Below, piece after piece: positions 26,035-34,894 of a stretch of DNA of 64,000 bases. Location of the stretch: positions 15,090 to 79,089 of the forward strand of contig JAXJSP010000052.1 in assembly GCA_036310005.1 (NCBI GenBank). Reading direction: 5' to 3'. The translations under genes were made by a program, and so were the position numbers. How positions within the stretch are numbered: the first letter of the stretch is position 1; every line of letters begins with the position of its first letter. The notes beneath the pieces were generated by a model that searched no databases, was not told where the DNA came from, and was given only the letters and a program-made list of their open reading frames with translations. Origin of the DNA: JAXJSP01 sp036310005. GTDB lineage: Bacteria; Bacillota; Clostridia; Oscillospirales; Acutalibacteraceae.

Positions 26035-27507
26035 TTATAAAATTATGCAGATTAAACCGCTGCATCCTTCGTTTATAACCCTTTCAATTGTTTCTTGCAG
26101 TCTTGAACGGGCTTCAGGCGGCATTTTTGCTAATTTTGTATGTAAACCTTCGTTAACAAGTTCATGTAAAGATTTACCGAAAATATTTGAATCCCAAATT
26201 TTTAAAGGGTCTTCCTCAAATTCATTAAGTAAATATTTAATTAATTCTTCTGATTGTTTTTCAGAGCCTACAATCGGAGATACTTCTGTATTTATATCTG
26301 CTCTTAACATGTGAATTGACGGTGCAGATGCTCTTAATTTTACTCCGTATTTTCCACCCTGTTTTACTATCTCAGGTTCTTCGAGGGTTAACTCATCAAT
26401 TTGCGGCATAACTATACCGTAACCTGTTGCCTCTACTTCATTTAAAGCGTCTTTTACCCTTTTATACTCTTTTTCGGTTTTTGCCATTTCGATTATTCTG
26501 TGCATTAAATTCATATCGTCTTTGATTTCAACGCCTGTTAAATCTGTCAACGCTTTATAATATAACGGTTTTTCAATATCTAATTCTAGTTCTGAGTTTC
26601 CGGTAGAATAATCAATTTTTGCTACTTTACAAGCACTAACGCTTTCATTATTGCATAAACTGTCTGCCAATGCAGATACTTCACAAACTTTAGAAATATT
26701 ACTGACATTTTCTAAAAAGCATTTAATTATATCTTCCCTTAACCAATAATCGTTCGGTAACGATGATATCCAATCCGGAACAGTAAGTTTAATTTCATTC
26801 ACAGGAAAAACTTTTAACAATTCAAAAATTATATTTTTAATATCTTCGTTTGTCATTTCTAAACAATTTACGGGAATTACCGTACAGTTGTATTCTTTTT
26901 GCATATTTACTGATAAATTAACAGAAGATTCAGCATTTTTATCTGCACAATTTAAAAGAACAACAAAAGGCTTATTGATTTGTTGCAATTCTTTGATTAC
27001 TCTTTGCTCTGCTTCTGCATATTCTTCTCTTGGTATATCTCCGATAGAACCGTCGGTCGTTATTACCAAGCCGATTGTTGAATGTTCGTTTATAACTTTT
27101 TGAGTGCCTATTTCTGCAGCCATATTAAAAGGAATCGGCTCATCAAACCAAGGTGTTGATACCATTCTCGGCGCTTCATTTTCAATGTAACCTATTGCGC
27201 TCGGAACAATATAACCGACGCAGTCAATCATTCTTAATTTCATTTCTGATTTACCATCGATTTTGATATTAACTCCGTTTTCGGGAACAAATTTCGGCTC
27301 AGTTGTCATAATTGTTCTGCCCGCAGCCGATTGAGGCAATTCGTCTTTTGCTCTGATTTTTGCTGATTCGTCAATAATATTCGGTATTACAAGTTGGTCC
27401 ATAAAGTTTTTAATAAAAGTAGATTTTCCTGTTCTTACAGGACCTGCAACTCCGATATAAATATCTCCGTTTGTTCTTATTGAAATGTCATTATATATAT
27501 CAGTCAT
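26035..27507 (-). CDS. spoIVA: Stage IV sporulation protein A (spore coat basement ATPase)
   Basis: ATPase that polymerises on the forespore surface and forms the base on which the coat is built. Walker A GPVRTGKS at 22-29, then SAAGRTIMTTEPKFVP and MIDCVGY in the TRAFAC-like domain. The C-terminus ends in the GCSGLICIIL peptide needed in Bacillus for membrane and SpoVM binding. 490 residues from the ATG at 27507, which follows GGGGGAAAG; an upstream TTG is inside that site. Preceded by a good sigma-E-like promoter. Single-gene unit with terminator. Confidence 0.97.
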   Translation of the reverse strand: MTDIYNDISIRTNGDIYIGVAGPVRTGKSTFIKNFMDQLVIPNIIDESAKIRAKDELPQSAAGRTIMTTEPKFVPENGVNIKIDGKSEMKLRMIDCVGYIVPSAIGYIENEAPRMVSTPWFDEPIPFNMAAEIGTQKVINEHSTIGLVITTDGSIGDIPREEYAEAEQRVIKELQQINKPFVVLLNCADKNAESSVNLSVNMQKEYNCTVIPVNCLEMTNEDIKNIIFELLKVFPVNEIKLTVPDWISSLPNDYWLREDIIKCFLENVSNISKVCEVSALADSLCNNESVSACKVAKIDYSTGNSELELDIEKPLYYKALTDLTGVEIKDDMNLMHRIIEMAKTEKEYKRVKDALNEVEATGYGIVMPQIDELTLEEPEIVKQGGKYGVKLRASAPSIHMLRADINTEVSPIVGSEKQSEELIKYLLNEFEEDPLKIWDSNIFGKSLHELVNEGLHTKLAKMPPEARSRLQETIERVINEGCSGLICIIL

Positions 27508-27541
27508 ACTTTCCCCCAAAAAACTTTTATCTGTTGGTAAA

Positions 27542-27571
27542 ATATTATGACGAAGATAAATTTAATATTAC
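27542..27571 (-). promoter_or_regulatory. Sigma-E-like promoter of spoIVA
   Basis: GTAATATT (27564-27571; 7 of 8 to the sigma-E -35), 14-base spacer, CATAATAT (27542-27549; 6 of 8 to the -10) on the minus strand, about 35 bases before the ATG. spoIVA is mother-cell expressed in Bacillus. Confidence 0.65.
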
Positions 27572-27578
27572 AATAAAA

Positions 27579-27604
27579 AAATCGGCAATTTAAATTGCCG
27601 ATTT
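27579..27604 (-). terminator. Terminator after the AI-2E-type transporter gene
   Basis: 10-bp stem (27579-27588 with 27595-27604) and TTTAAA loop, 3 bases past the stop, with TTTTT on the minus strand. It insulates the spoIVA promoter. Confidence 0.85.
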
Positions 27605-27607
27605 AAT

Positions 27608-28747
27608 TTATTTTTCTTCCGGGACAGAGATAGAGTTTTGTGCTTTTAATTTAACCTCTATTCTTCTGTTGACTTCTCTTCTTATTAACATAAAAATAAC
27701 TGAAAGTATAGGTACACCAAATATCATTCCGACAAAACCGAATAATCCTCCGAATACCAAAATTGATATCATAACCCAAAGCGGAGATAAACCTGTCGTA
27801 CTTCCCAAAATTCTAGGCTGTAAAAAGTAACCGTCAATGAATTGTAATATAATTATCATAATTGTAAAGTAAATTCCCGCCCAGAAATCATTTAACATTA
27901 TTAAAATTGCACAGGGCACACCGCCGATGATTGGTCCAAAGAACGGAATAATATTAGTTAATGCGACTATTACACTCACTAAAACCGCATAAGGTAAACC
28001 TAATATCATCATAATTATAAAACAAACAATACCGACAATCAAAGCATCTAATATTTTTCCGATAAAAAACGAACTGAATATTTTATCTGCATCTTTGATG
28101 TCATCAAAAATTATATTAATTGTCGAATCATTTTTAATTGAAGCATAAATAAGTTTTTTACTATGTCTTAACAGAGTTTCTTTACTGAATAAAACATAAG
28201 CGGTTATAATAAAACCGATAAATACATCAACTACCGTACTTACAGTAGAAATAACCATATTAGCAGCACCGGTAGAAACAGAAGTTGCAATTTTAACAAG
28301 ACTGTCGGATAAGTTTTTAATAACCGTATCATAAATAGCATTAATATCAAATTTTTCTGCTATTGCATTAATTTCGCTGCTAATCAAATCAGGGAGTGTT
28401 TTTGAAAGTTGAGTTACAGAATCAACTATCTCAGGCACAAGCATTACAAAAACGAACACTATTACTGATAATACAAAGGCTAATGCCACAAAAATAGATA
28501 ATATTCTTGAAGTAACATGTTTAAACTTGTCACTTAATTTATTGCATTTATTTAATAAATAAATAATTCCTTTTTCGATTACTTTTACAAGCGGATTGAT
28601 AATATATGCCAAAATCAATCCAATTAGTATCGGCTGAAAATTTTTAGCAATACCTTGTCTGTTATAAACAATAAAAGCGATTACACCTATTTCAAGAAAT
28701 ACAATAGATACTATCTTTATAATAGACCTGATTTTTTTATTGCTCAT
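27608..28747 (-). CDS. AI-2E/YtvI/PerM-family transporter
   Basis: Membrane protein of the AI-2 exporter-like superfamily, which includes TqsA, YtvI and Na/H antiporter-like members. The 379 residues have about seven or eight hydrophobic helices. The conserved C-terminal region reads ALTNIIPFFGPIIGGVPCAI, then IDGYFLQPRILG. True substrate unknown; some sporulating bacteria use YtvI in spore formation. The ATG at 28747 lies behind GGAG and overlaps the upstream lipoprotein gene by 11 bases, so translation is coupled. Confidence 0.85.
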   Translation of the reverse strand: MSNKKIRSIIKIVSIVFLEIGVIAFIVYNRQGIAKNFQPILIGLILAYIINPLVKVIEKGIIYLLNKCNKLSDKFKHVTSRILSIFVALAFVLSVIVFVFVMLVPEIVDSVTQLSKTLPDLISSEINAIAEKFDINAIYDTVIKNLSDSLVKIATSVSTGAANMVISTVSTVVDVFIGFIITAYVLFSKETLLRHSKKLIYASIKNDSTINIIFDDIKDADKIFSSFFIGKILDALIVGIVCFIIMMILGLPYAVLVSVIVALTNIIPFFGPIIGGVPCAILIMLNDFWAGIYFTIMIIILQFIDGYFLQPRILGSTTGLSPLWVMISILVFGGLFGFVGMIFGVPILSVIFMLIRREVNRRIEVKLKAQNSISVPEEK

Positions 28748-29375
28748 AATCGCTCCATTCAACTGCATCATATAAAACGGTAGCAGTTAATAAATCTTTT
28801 TCAAAATAAAAAGACAAAACATATTTATCTATTTCATAACTTATCATATAAACAGATTCAACAGGAGTTGCTTTATAAAAAGCAGGTTTAACAGCATTTG
28901 AAGAATTCGGATCAAATACAGTTTTTTCTTCTTTTGGTTCTATTCCGACATCTTCTCTGACATCACTTGTATAAGTTAAGCCGACATGAAAATCATAAGC
29001 ATCATTATAATCTGCAATACAAGTAACACCCGACTCTTTATTTGATGTCTTATAATAATAACGCGCTTTACCTGTATCAATCATAGAAACTCCGTCTTTT
29101 TCTTTTGCGTTAAAATATCTGTCAATATCTTCAGATACATTGTCTTTTAAGTTTCCGTTTGAATCGCGATCATAATCATTGTAAATTGTATCAATAGCAT
29201 CGCTAATTTTATACTCTACGTTACCGATTTCACCTTTTTCCGCTAATTTTACGATTTCACTTTTTTGAGCAGAAACAGTTTGAGATGAAGTGTTGCTTTG
29301 CTCATTATCTTTACATGAAGCAAAAGAAAATACAAAAATTCCTACAATTAAAATTAAAGAAATAATTTTTTTCAT
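28737..29375 (-). CDS. Putative lipoprotein of unknown function
   Basis: 212 residues with a lipoprotein signal: basic MKK start, hydrophobic core at about 5-17, lipobox FASC with Cys21. The mature part begins with a Ser/Thr/Gln/Asn-rich linker and has no family I recognise. It contains an acidic repeat-poor region and ends in aromatic residues. In an operon with pncB (10 bases upstream) and the AI-2E-type transporter (overlapping), it may assist that transporter; this is inference. Confidence 0.7.
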   Translation of the reverse strand: MKKIISLILIVGIFVFSFASCKDNEQSNTSSQTVSAQKSEIVKLAEKGEIGNVEYKISDAIDTIYNDYDRDSNGNLKDNVSEDIDRYFNAKEKDGVSMIDTGKARYYYKTSNKESGVTCIADYNDAYDFHVGLTYTSDVREDVGIEPKEEKTVFDPNSSNAVKPAFYKATPVESVYMISYEIDKYVLSFYFEKDLLTATVLYDAVEWSDYEQ

Positions 29376-29385
29376 AACGCACCTC

Positions 29386-30825
29386 TTAATTATATTTTTC
29401 TAATAATTTTCTTTTTTCATCCCAAACAGACTGAGATAAATCAACATAATATTTATGCGGATTTTCAAATCGCTTAACTTCTTCCCACAACAATTCACAT
29501 TGACTCTTGCAATATTTTTTAATTTCCATAACAGAATATTTTGGATATACGCAAACTCCCTTATCAAAGACTTGCTTTAACATCGGTCTTGAAATAAAGT
29601 TGCAAATATTCTTTCTTTTCCAAGTGTGAACAGGATCAAAAATTTCATAATCTTTGTTATCGTCAATAATTTCATCAAATTTAGTGATAACATCACAAAG
29701 ACATTTACCTGTCACTCTGTCAAAAAGTCTCCAGGACTGTTTTAAGCACGGTGTAGTAATCTTTGAAACATTTTCACTTAATTTAATTACAGGATACTCT
29801 TTATCATTTTCAAAAACAGAAGTCATTTTATAAACCCCTGTAAAAATCGGTGATGTCGCAGAAGTAATAAGTTTTTCTCCAACAACAAAGGAATCTACAT
29901 TTGCGCCTTGATTGAGCATATCCCTTATAACATATTCATCAAGAGAATTGGAGACAAATATTTTACAGTCGGGATATCCGGCATCATCAAGCATTTTGCG
30001 AGCTTTTCTTGTGTAATAAGTAATATCTCCGCTGTCTATCTTAATGCCTAAAGGACGCTCCCCTTTTGGTTTCAGTACTTCGTCAAATACCTTAATTGCA
30101 TTGACAACGCCGCTTTTTAAAATATTATAAGTATCCACAAGCAATACAGATTTATCACCGTAAATTTCGCAATAACTCTTAAATGCATCATATTCACTTT
30201 CAAACATTTGTACAAAACTATGATTCATAAGAGGCAGCGTCGGTATTGAGAATTCTTTACTTGCAAGTAAATTAGTAGTATATTCTACGCCGCCGATATA
30301 ACTTGCTCTTGCTCCGTATAAAGCGCTGTCGTAACTGTGTGCTTTTCTTAAGCCTGACTCGACTACACATTTTCTGTGCGCTGCACGGCAAACTCTGTTG
30401 GCTTTGGTCGCAATTAATGTCTGGTGATTAATTGAAGAAAGCAATAAACTTTCAATTAATTGAGTTTGTATAGCAGGTCCCTTGACAACTAAAACGGGTT
30501 CTTCGGGAAACACAGGAGTACCTTCGGGTATTGACCAAACATCACACTGAAATTTAAAATCTTTTAAATATTCAATGAATTCATCGTTTAACTCATTAAG
30601 CGATGTTAAAAACGAAATATCGCTTTCGTCAAAATGCAAGTTTTCAAGCAATTCAACAACCTGACTTAAACCAGCCAAAATTGCAAAACCGCCATTATCT
30701 GGTACACTTCTGAAGTATAAATCAAAAGAAGACTCGGTATTTTTAAATTTTTCAAGCAAACCGTTGGAGGTACATATATTATTAACTTCTATCAACAGTG
30801 ATAAATTTTGTCTTGCAAATGACAT
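29386..30825 (-). CDS. pncB: Nicotinate phosphoribosyltransferase
   Basis: NAD salvage: nicotinate plus PRPP to nicotinate mononucleotide. Visible family blocks include SFARQNLSLL at the start, EFIEYLKDFKFQCDVWSIPEGTPVFPEEPVL, RKAHSYDSALYGARASYIGGVEYTTN, MNHSFVQMF, GIKIDSGDITY and IFVSNSLDEY. 479 residues from the ATG at 30825 with GAGG upstream; a TTG 15 bases earlier is less likely. First gene of a three-gene unit behind a strong promoter. It feeds NAD that the nadK product (6 kb) phosphorylates. Confidence 0.95.
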   Translation of the reverse strand: MSFARQNLSLLIEVNNICTSNGLLEKFKNTESSFDLYFRSVPDNGGFAILAGLSQVVELLENLHFDESDISFLTSLNELNDEFIEYLKDFKFQCDVWSIPEGTPVFPEEPVLVVKGPAIQTQLIESLLLSSINHQTLIATKANRVCRAAHRKCVVESGLRKAHSYDSALYGARASYIGGVEYTTNLLASKEFSIPTLPLMNHSFVQMFESEYDAFKSYCEIYGDKSVLLVDTYNILKSGVVNAIKVFDEVLKPKGERPLGIKIDSGDITYYTRKARKMLDDAGYPDCKIFVSNSLDEYVIRDMLNQGANVDSFVVGEKLITSATSPIFTGVYKMTSVFENDKEYPVIKLSENVSKITTPCLKQSWRLFDRVTGKCLCDVITKFDEIIDDNKDYEIFDPVHTWKRKNICNFISRPMLKQVFDKGVCVYPKYSVMEIKKYCKSQCELLWEEVKRFENPHKYYVDLSQSVWDEKRKLLEKYN

Positions 30826-30861
30826 AACAACATACCTCAATTCAAATTAATTACTTCTTTT

Positions 30862-30890
30862 ATTATAACAAACTTAATTTTGATAATCAA
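30862..30890 (-). promoter_or_regulatory. Promoter of pncB operon
   Basis: TTGATT (30885-30890), 17-base spacer, TATAAT (30862-30867) on the minus strand. Confidence 0.7.
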
Positions 30891-30898
30891 TAACAAAT

Positions 30899-30928
30899 AA
30901 AAACTATACTAAAATTAGTATAGTTTTT
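30899..30928 (-). terminator. Terminator after ysxC
   Basis: Perfect 13-bp A/T-rich stem (30899-30911 with 30916-30928), 8 bases past the stop codon. The stem itself supplies the T-run. Confidence 0.75.
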
Positions 30929-30936
30929 ATTTTAAA

Positions 30937-31512
30937 TTATATTTTTTGTTTAATACAATTTAACAATTCTTCCCTACCCGTTCCTTTTAACGAAGAAAAT
31001 ACGATTTTTTGTGCTTTGTAATCTTTAAGTTCCTGTTCGAGTTCCGACAGTCTTTTGTTTAACTCGTTAGTCTTTAGTTTGTCTGCTTTTGTAAGCACAA
31101 TAACAAATTCATATCCTGTCTGCTTTAAATAGTCAAGCATCGAATAATCATCATCAGAGGGTTTATGTCTGATATCAATTAATTGTACAATTAAAGACAA
31201 ATTTCTGTTTGAATTAAAATATCCTTCCATTAGTTCAGACCATCGAATTTTTTCAGATTGACTCACCTTCGCATAGCCATAACCGGGTAAATCTACAAAT
31301 CTGCAGTCGTCTAATTTGAAAAAATTAATAGTTGTAGTTTTTCCCGGTGAAGAACTGACTCTTGCTAATTGTTTTCTGTTTAAAAGTTTATTCAGCAAAG
31401 AAGATTTTCCTACATTTGATTTACCGCTAAATGCAATCTCCGGCAAATCAGATATCGGCAGTTGGTTACTGTTACCGAACGAACTTTCAAATACAGCACT
31501 TTCTATTTTCAT
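30937..31512 (-). CDS. ysxC: Ribosome biogenesis GTPase YsxC/EngB
   Basis: Essential GTPase for 50S subunit assembly. G1 GKSNVGKSSLLN near 31-42, G2 region SSPGKTTTINFF, G3 DLPGYGYAKV, G4 LTKADK, G5 FSSLKGTG. 191 residues is typical. It overlaps the lon stop by 4 bases; the lon-ysxC order is conserved in Firmicutes. Confidence 0.96.
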   Translation of the reverse strand: MKIESAVFESSFGNSNQLPISDLPEIAFSGKSNVGKSSLLNKLLNRKQLARVSSSPGKTTTINFFKLDDCRFVDLPGYGYAKVSQSEKIRWSELMEGYFNSNRNLSLIVQLIDIRHKPSDDDYSMLDYLKQTGYEFVIVLTKADKLKTNELNKRLSELEQELKDYKAQKIVFSSLKGTGREELLNCIKQKI

Positions 31513-33905
31513 ATTCTCACCGTATGATTAGATTTTTTTACATTCTCTGCCTGAACAGAATAAAATTTATTACTATTTTCTGCATTATCAAAATTAATTA
31601 CTAACGGAATTATTTTTGTTATATCATCAACAAAAACAAATTTAACATTATCTTTTACAATTTGCTCTACTTCATCCAAATCAGGCTTATTATCCACAGG
31701 AACTAAAACAGTTTTGATTCCTGCATTATATGCTGCCATGGTTTTTTCTTTAAGACCGCCAATCGGCAACACTTTGCCTCTTAAAGTAATCTCGCCTGTC
31801 ATCGCTACATTACGCTTTACAGGTCGTTCTGTCAGAGCAGAGAGCAAACTTATTGCCATTGTAATACCCGCGCTCGGTCCGTCTTTAGGTACAGCAGTTT
31901 CAGTGGCGTTAATATGTATATCTTTAGTTTTATAAAACTCTTTATCAATATTGTATTTATCCGCAACGCTTCTTACAAAACTAATTGCATTTTTGGCAGA
32001 TTCCTGCATTACATCGCCGAGAGAACCGGTAAGTTCGATTTTTCCCGTACCGTTTAAAACTGCAGTTTCAATCTCCATAATTTCTCCGCCAACGCTTGTC
32101 CACGCAAGTCCGTTTACAAGTCCGACTTCATCTTTTCTGTTGCATACATTATTAGATTTAAACTTTTTAGTTCCTAAATACTTATCGATATTTGTTTCGT
32201 TTACAACTACTTTTGCATCAGAATCTAAATATTCAACCGCCGCTTTTCTGCAAATAGCAGCAAGTTTTCTTTCTAAATTTCTTACACCGCCTTCGCGTGT
32301 GTAGTTTTCAATAATGCTCTCAATTGCATTGTCGGTTACTTTTAAAATATTTGAGTCAACACCGTTTAATCTCATTTGTTTTTTTAGCAAATGTTTCTTT
32401 GCAATCATTAATTTTTCCTGCGATGTATAACTTGTAATTTCAATTACTTCCATACGGTCATACAGCGGAGCCGGTATTGCAGACGCGTCATTTGCTGTTG
32501 TAATAAATAAAGCATTACTTAAATCAACAGGTAAATCTAAATAATGGTCTTTAAAGGATGAATTCTGTTCAGGGTCTAATGCTTCTAACAAAGCAGCAGA
32601 ACAATCACCCTTAAAATCATTTCCGATTTTATCAATTTCATCCAATAAAACAACAGGATTAGAAGATTTACTGTCAATAAAAGCAGATACAATTCTACCG
32701 GGCATAGAACCAACATAAGTTCTTCTGTGTCCGCGAATTTCTGATTCATCTTTAATTCCGCCCAAAGAAATTCTGACAAAATTTCTGCCCATGCATTTTG
32801 CTACGGAAGATGCAATACTTGTTTTACCCACACCGGGAGCACCTACTAAGCATAAAATACAACCGTTATTATCATTAGTAAGTTTTTTGACAGCAAGCAT
32901 TTCAATAATTCTTTCCTTTACTTTTTGCAGTCCGAAATGCTCTTTATCTAAAATTGATCTTGCAGATTTAAGATTAATTTTATCTTTAGTAAATACTCCG
33001 AAAGGAAATTCAAGACAGCAATCAATATATGCTCTGATTACAGAACTTTCATGGGAACCGTAAGGCTGTTTTTCAAGTTTTTTAACTTCTTTTAACAACT
33101 TTTCTTTTACTTGCTCAGAGCATTTTAAATTGTTAATCTTTTCTTTATAATCATCTGCTTCTTTTTCTTCGTTATCGATTCCTAATTCGGAGTTGATTAC
33201 TTTAAGTTGTTCTCTCAAAAAATATTCTCTTTGATTTTCTTCAACTGCATCCTGCACTTTAAAATGCAACTCATTATCAATTGCTAAAATTTCACACTCT
33301 CTTTTCAGGACTCTAAGTAAAATTTCGCTTCTTTTAACTATATTCAGACAACTGAAGATTTCTTGTTTATCATCCCATTGTAAAGGCAAATTTGATGCAA
33401 TATAATCAACTAAATGACCTAAATCGTCATCAGCAATTACATGGCTTATAATATCAGTTGACATCCTTTGTGCTATTTGAGCATAGTCATCAAACAAATC
33501 TTTGACTTTTCTTATAATGGCTTCTGTTTTTAATGCAGATATTTTCGGAACAACATCGTTACAAGTATCGATATCAACGCTAAAATAAGGTTCATCAAAA
33601 ACAAAACTGTTAATTTTTGCTCTTGAAATACCTTCTACCAGGGCTTTAATTGTATTTTCACCAGGCACTTTTAAGACCTGTTTTATTACTGCAAGACATC
33701 CGTAATTTAAAAGACTTTTACTGTCGGGATCATCATCTGTAATATCTTTTTGTAACGCTAAAAATACTCGTCTGTCGCCTTCCATAGCCTTGTTCAGAGC
33801 CTTTATTGACTTTTCTCTGCCTACATCGAAATGTATAATCATTTCAGGAAAAACAACCATTCCTCTTAAAACGATTGTCGGTATATTAAAATAGTTTTCT
33901 ATCAT
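31509..33905 (-). CDS. lon: ATP-dependent protease Lon
   Basis: Hexameric AAA+ serine protease degrading misfolded and regulatory proteins. N-terminal substrate domain from about 10, AAA+ domain with Walker A GAPGVGKTS and Walker B VVLLDEIDK, sensor NALFITTAN. The protease domain has the catalytic serine in PKDGPSAGITMA and lysine in LPIGGLKEK. 798 residues. AAGGAG lies before the ATG. Followed directly by ysxC. Confidence 0.98.
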   Translation of the reverse strand: MIENYFNIPTIVLRGMVVFPEMIIHFDVGREKSIKALNKAMEGDRRVFLALQKDITDDDPDSKSLLNYGCLAVIKQVLKVPGENTIKALVEGISRAKINSFVFDEPYFSVDIDTCNDVVPKISALKTEAIIRKVKDLFDDYAQIAQRMSTDIISHVIADDDLGHLVDYIASNLPLQWDDKQEIFSCLNIVKRSEILLRVLKRECEILAIDNELHFKVQDAVEENQREYFLREQLKVINSELGIDNEEKEADDYKEKINNLKCSEQVKEKLLKEVKKLEKQPYGSHESSVIRAYIDCCLEFPFGVFTKDKINLKSARSILDKEHFGLQKVKERIIEMLAVKKLTNDNNGCILCLVGAPGVGKTSIASSVAKCMGRNFVRISLGGIKDESEIRGHRRTYVGSMPGRIVSAFIDSKSSNPVVLLDEIDKIGNDFKGDCSAALLEALDPEQNSSFKDHYLDLPVDLSNALFITTANDASAIPAPLYDRMEVIEITSYTSQEKLMIAKKHLLKKQMRLNGVDSNILKVTDNAIESIIENYTREGGVRNLERKLAAICRKAAVEYLDSDAKVVVNETNIDKYLGTKKFKSNNVCNRKDEVGLVNGLAWTSVGGEIMEIETAVLNGTGKIELTGSLGDVMQESAKNAISFVRSVADKYNIDKEFYKTKDIHINATETAVPKDGPSAGITMAISLLSALTERPVKRNVAMTGEITLRGKVLPIGGLKEKTMAAYNAGIKTVLVPVDNKPDLDEVEQIVKDNVKFVFVDDITKIIPLVINFDNAENSNKFYSVQAENVKKSNHTVRI

Positions 33906-33932
33906 TTTATAACTCCTTAACTTTTGAATGAT

Positions 33933-33961
33933 ATTATATATTAATTTATTAACATTTTCAA
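33933..33961 (-). promoter_or_regulatory. Promoter of lon-ysxC
   Basis: TTGAAA (33956-33961), 17-base spacer, TATAAT (33933-33938) on the minus strand. No CIRCE or CtsR-type operator was seen near it. Confidence 0.75.
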
Positions 33962-33970
33962 TAATAAAAT

Positions 33971-34000
33971 ATAAAAGCCTTCAAAAAAGAAGGCTTTTAT
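33971..34000 (-). terminator. Terminator after the cysteine-rich gene
   Basis: 12-bp stem (33971-33982 with 33989-34000), 6-base loop, 2 bases past the stop; T-rich afterwards on the minus strand. Confidence 0.85.
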
Positions 34001-34002
34001 TA

Positions 34003-34821
34003 TTATTTTGAATAATTACAAAATCTTCCTTCATTCGGCATTTGTGATGGGAAGAAGTCTTCGGTCGGGAAATTTAACCTAGAAAATACATCACATGGGT
34101 TATCGGTGCAATTATCACATTCTTTTTCAGGAATGCAATAATCATATACAGGAATAAGCATCTGCACATTTCTTATAAGTTCAACTATTGTGAACAAACC
34201 TATTGTAACAAGTACTGCTTTGTCTCCGTCAACCACTTCAGTATACAATTCGCCGCCTATACTTGCAAGCACTGTCGGCGGGAATAAACAAATATCATTA
34301 CAACAGCCGGCATCACAAATTCTTGCATCTAAAGTTAACGGGTCAACACACTGAACAACACATTTGGGTAAATCGTTGCAAGGTTCAGATACAGCGGAAT
34401 TAGCAGCATTAAAATCACAAATATTTACTTCGTTTGTAAATACTTTTACTTTTCCTTCAGAACCGTAAAGAATTACTTTTTTAGAAAATTTACTTAAACC
34501 TTGAACAGTTGTAGGTTGTGTGCACAATGCAGGAAATACATCAAATGTTGTTAAAAAATAGAATGTAATATCACTGCAATAAAATCCTCTGTTTAAGTGT
34601 ACAGGCTCAACATCAATAAAGACATTGATGACTTCTGTACCCTTACACCTCAGATTAACAGCCCTATTGATTAACTGTTGACCTTTCGGCGAAAAATATA
34701 CTTTTAAGTCTTCCAAACAATCTCTGTCACAACACGAATCAAATACTCGGCTTCCGTCTATGCAAACTGCTTCTTTAAAGTCGCCGTTTGCAGAAAAAGA
34801 ACTACTTCTTGAATCAGCCAT
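34003..34821 (-). CDS. Cysteine-rich protein, probable spore coat or exosporium component
   Basis: 272 residues with 20 cysteines, among them CC, CxxxC, CCNDIC and CDNCTDNPC groups. There is no signal peptide or membrane segment. The N-terminal block VCIDGSRVFDSCCDRDCLEDLKVYF is compact and patterned. I recall similar proteins in spore-forming Clostridia but cannot name a family with certainty. High cysteine, no export signal and a sigma-E-like -10 box upstream fit a cross-linked spore-surface protein. A metal-binding role is the alternative. Stand-alone gene with terminator and a strong GGAGG site. Confidence 0.55.
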   Translation of the reverse strand: MADSRSSSFSANGDFKEAVCIDGSRVFDSCCDRDCLEDLKVYFSPKGQQLINRAVNLRCKGTEVINVFIDVEPVHLNRGFYCSDITFYFLTTFDVFPALCTQPTTVQGLSKFSKKVILYGSEGKVKVFTNEVNICDFNAANSAVSEPCNDLPKCVVQCVDPLTLDARICDAGCCNDICLFPPTVLASIGGELYTEVVDGDKAVLVTIGLFTIVELIRNVQMLIPVYDYCIPEKECDNCTDNPCDVFSRLNFPTEDFFPSQMPNEGRFCNYSK

Positions 34822-34867
34822 AAATACCCCTCCTATGCAATATAACCGCTATTTCGGTTTCATTTAC

Positions 34868-34875
34868 ATAGTATG
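34868..34875 (-). promoter_or_regulatory. Sigma-E-like -10 box before the cysteine-rich gene
   Basis: CATACTAT on the minus strand, 7 of 8 to the sigma-E -10 consensus, about 46 bases before the start codon. The matching -35 is poor (ACAATA region), so this is tentative. Confidence 0.35.
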
Positions 34876-34894
34876 AGCATTACTTGTCTATTGT

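Noticed and set aside
33906..33970. CIRCE or CtsR operator before lon
   Set aside because: No inverted repeat of the CIRCE type and no GGTCAAA-type CtsR heptads around the promoter.
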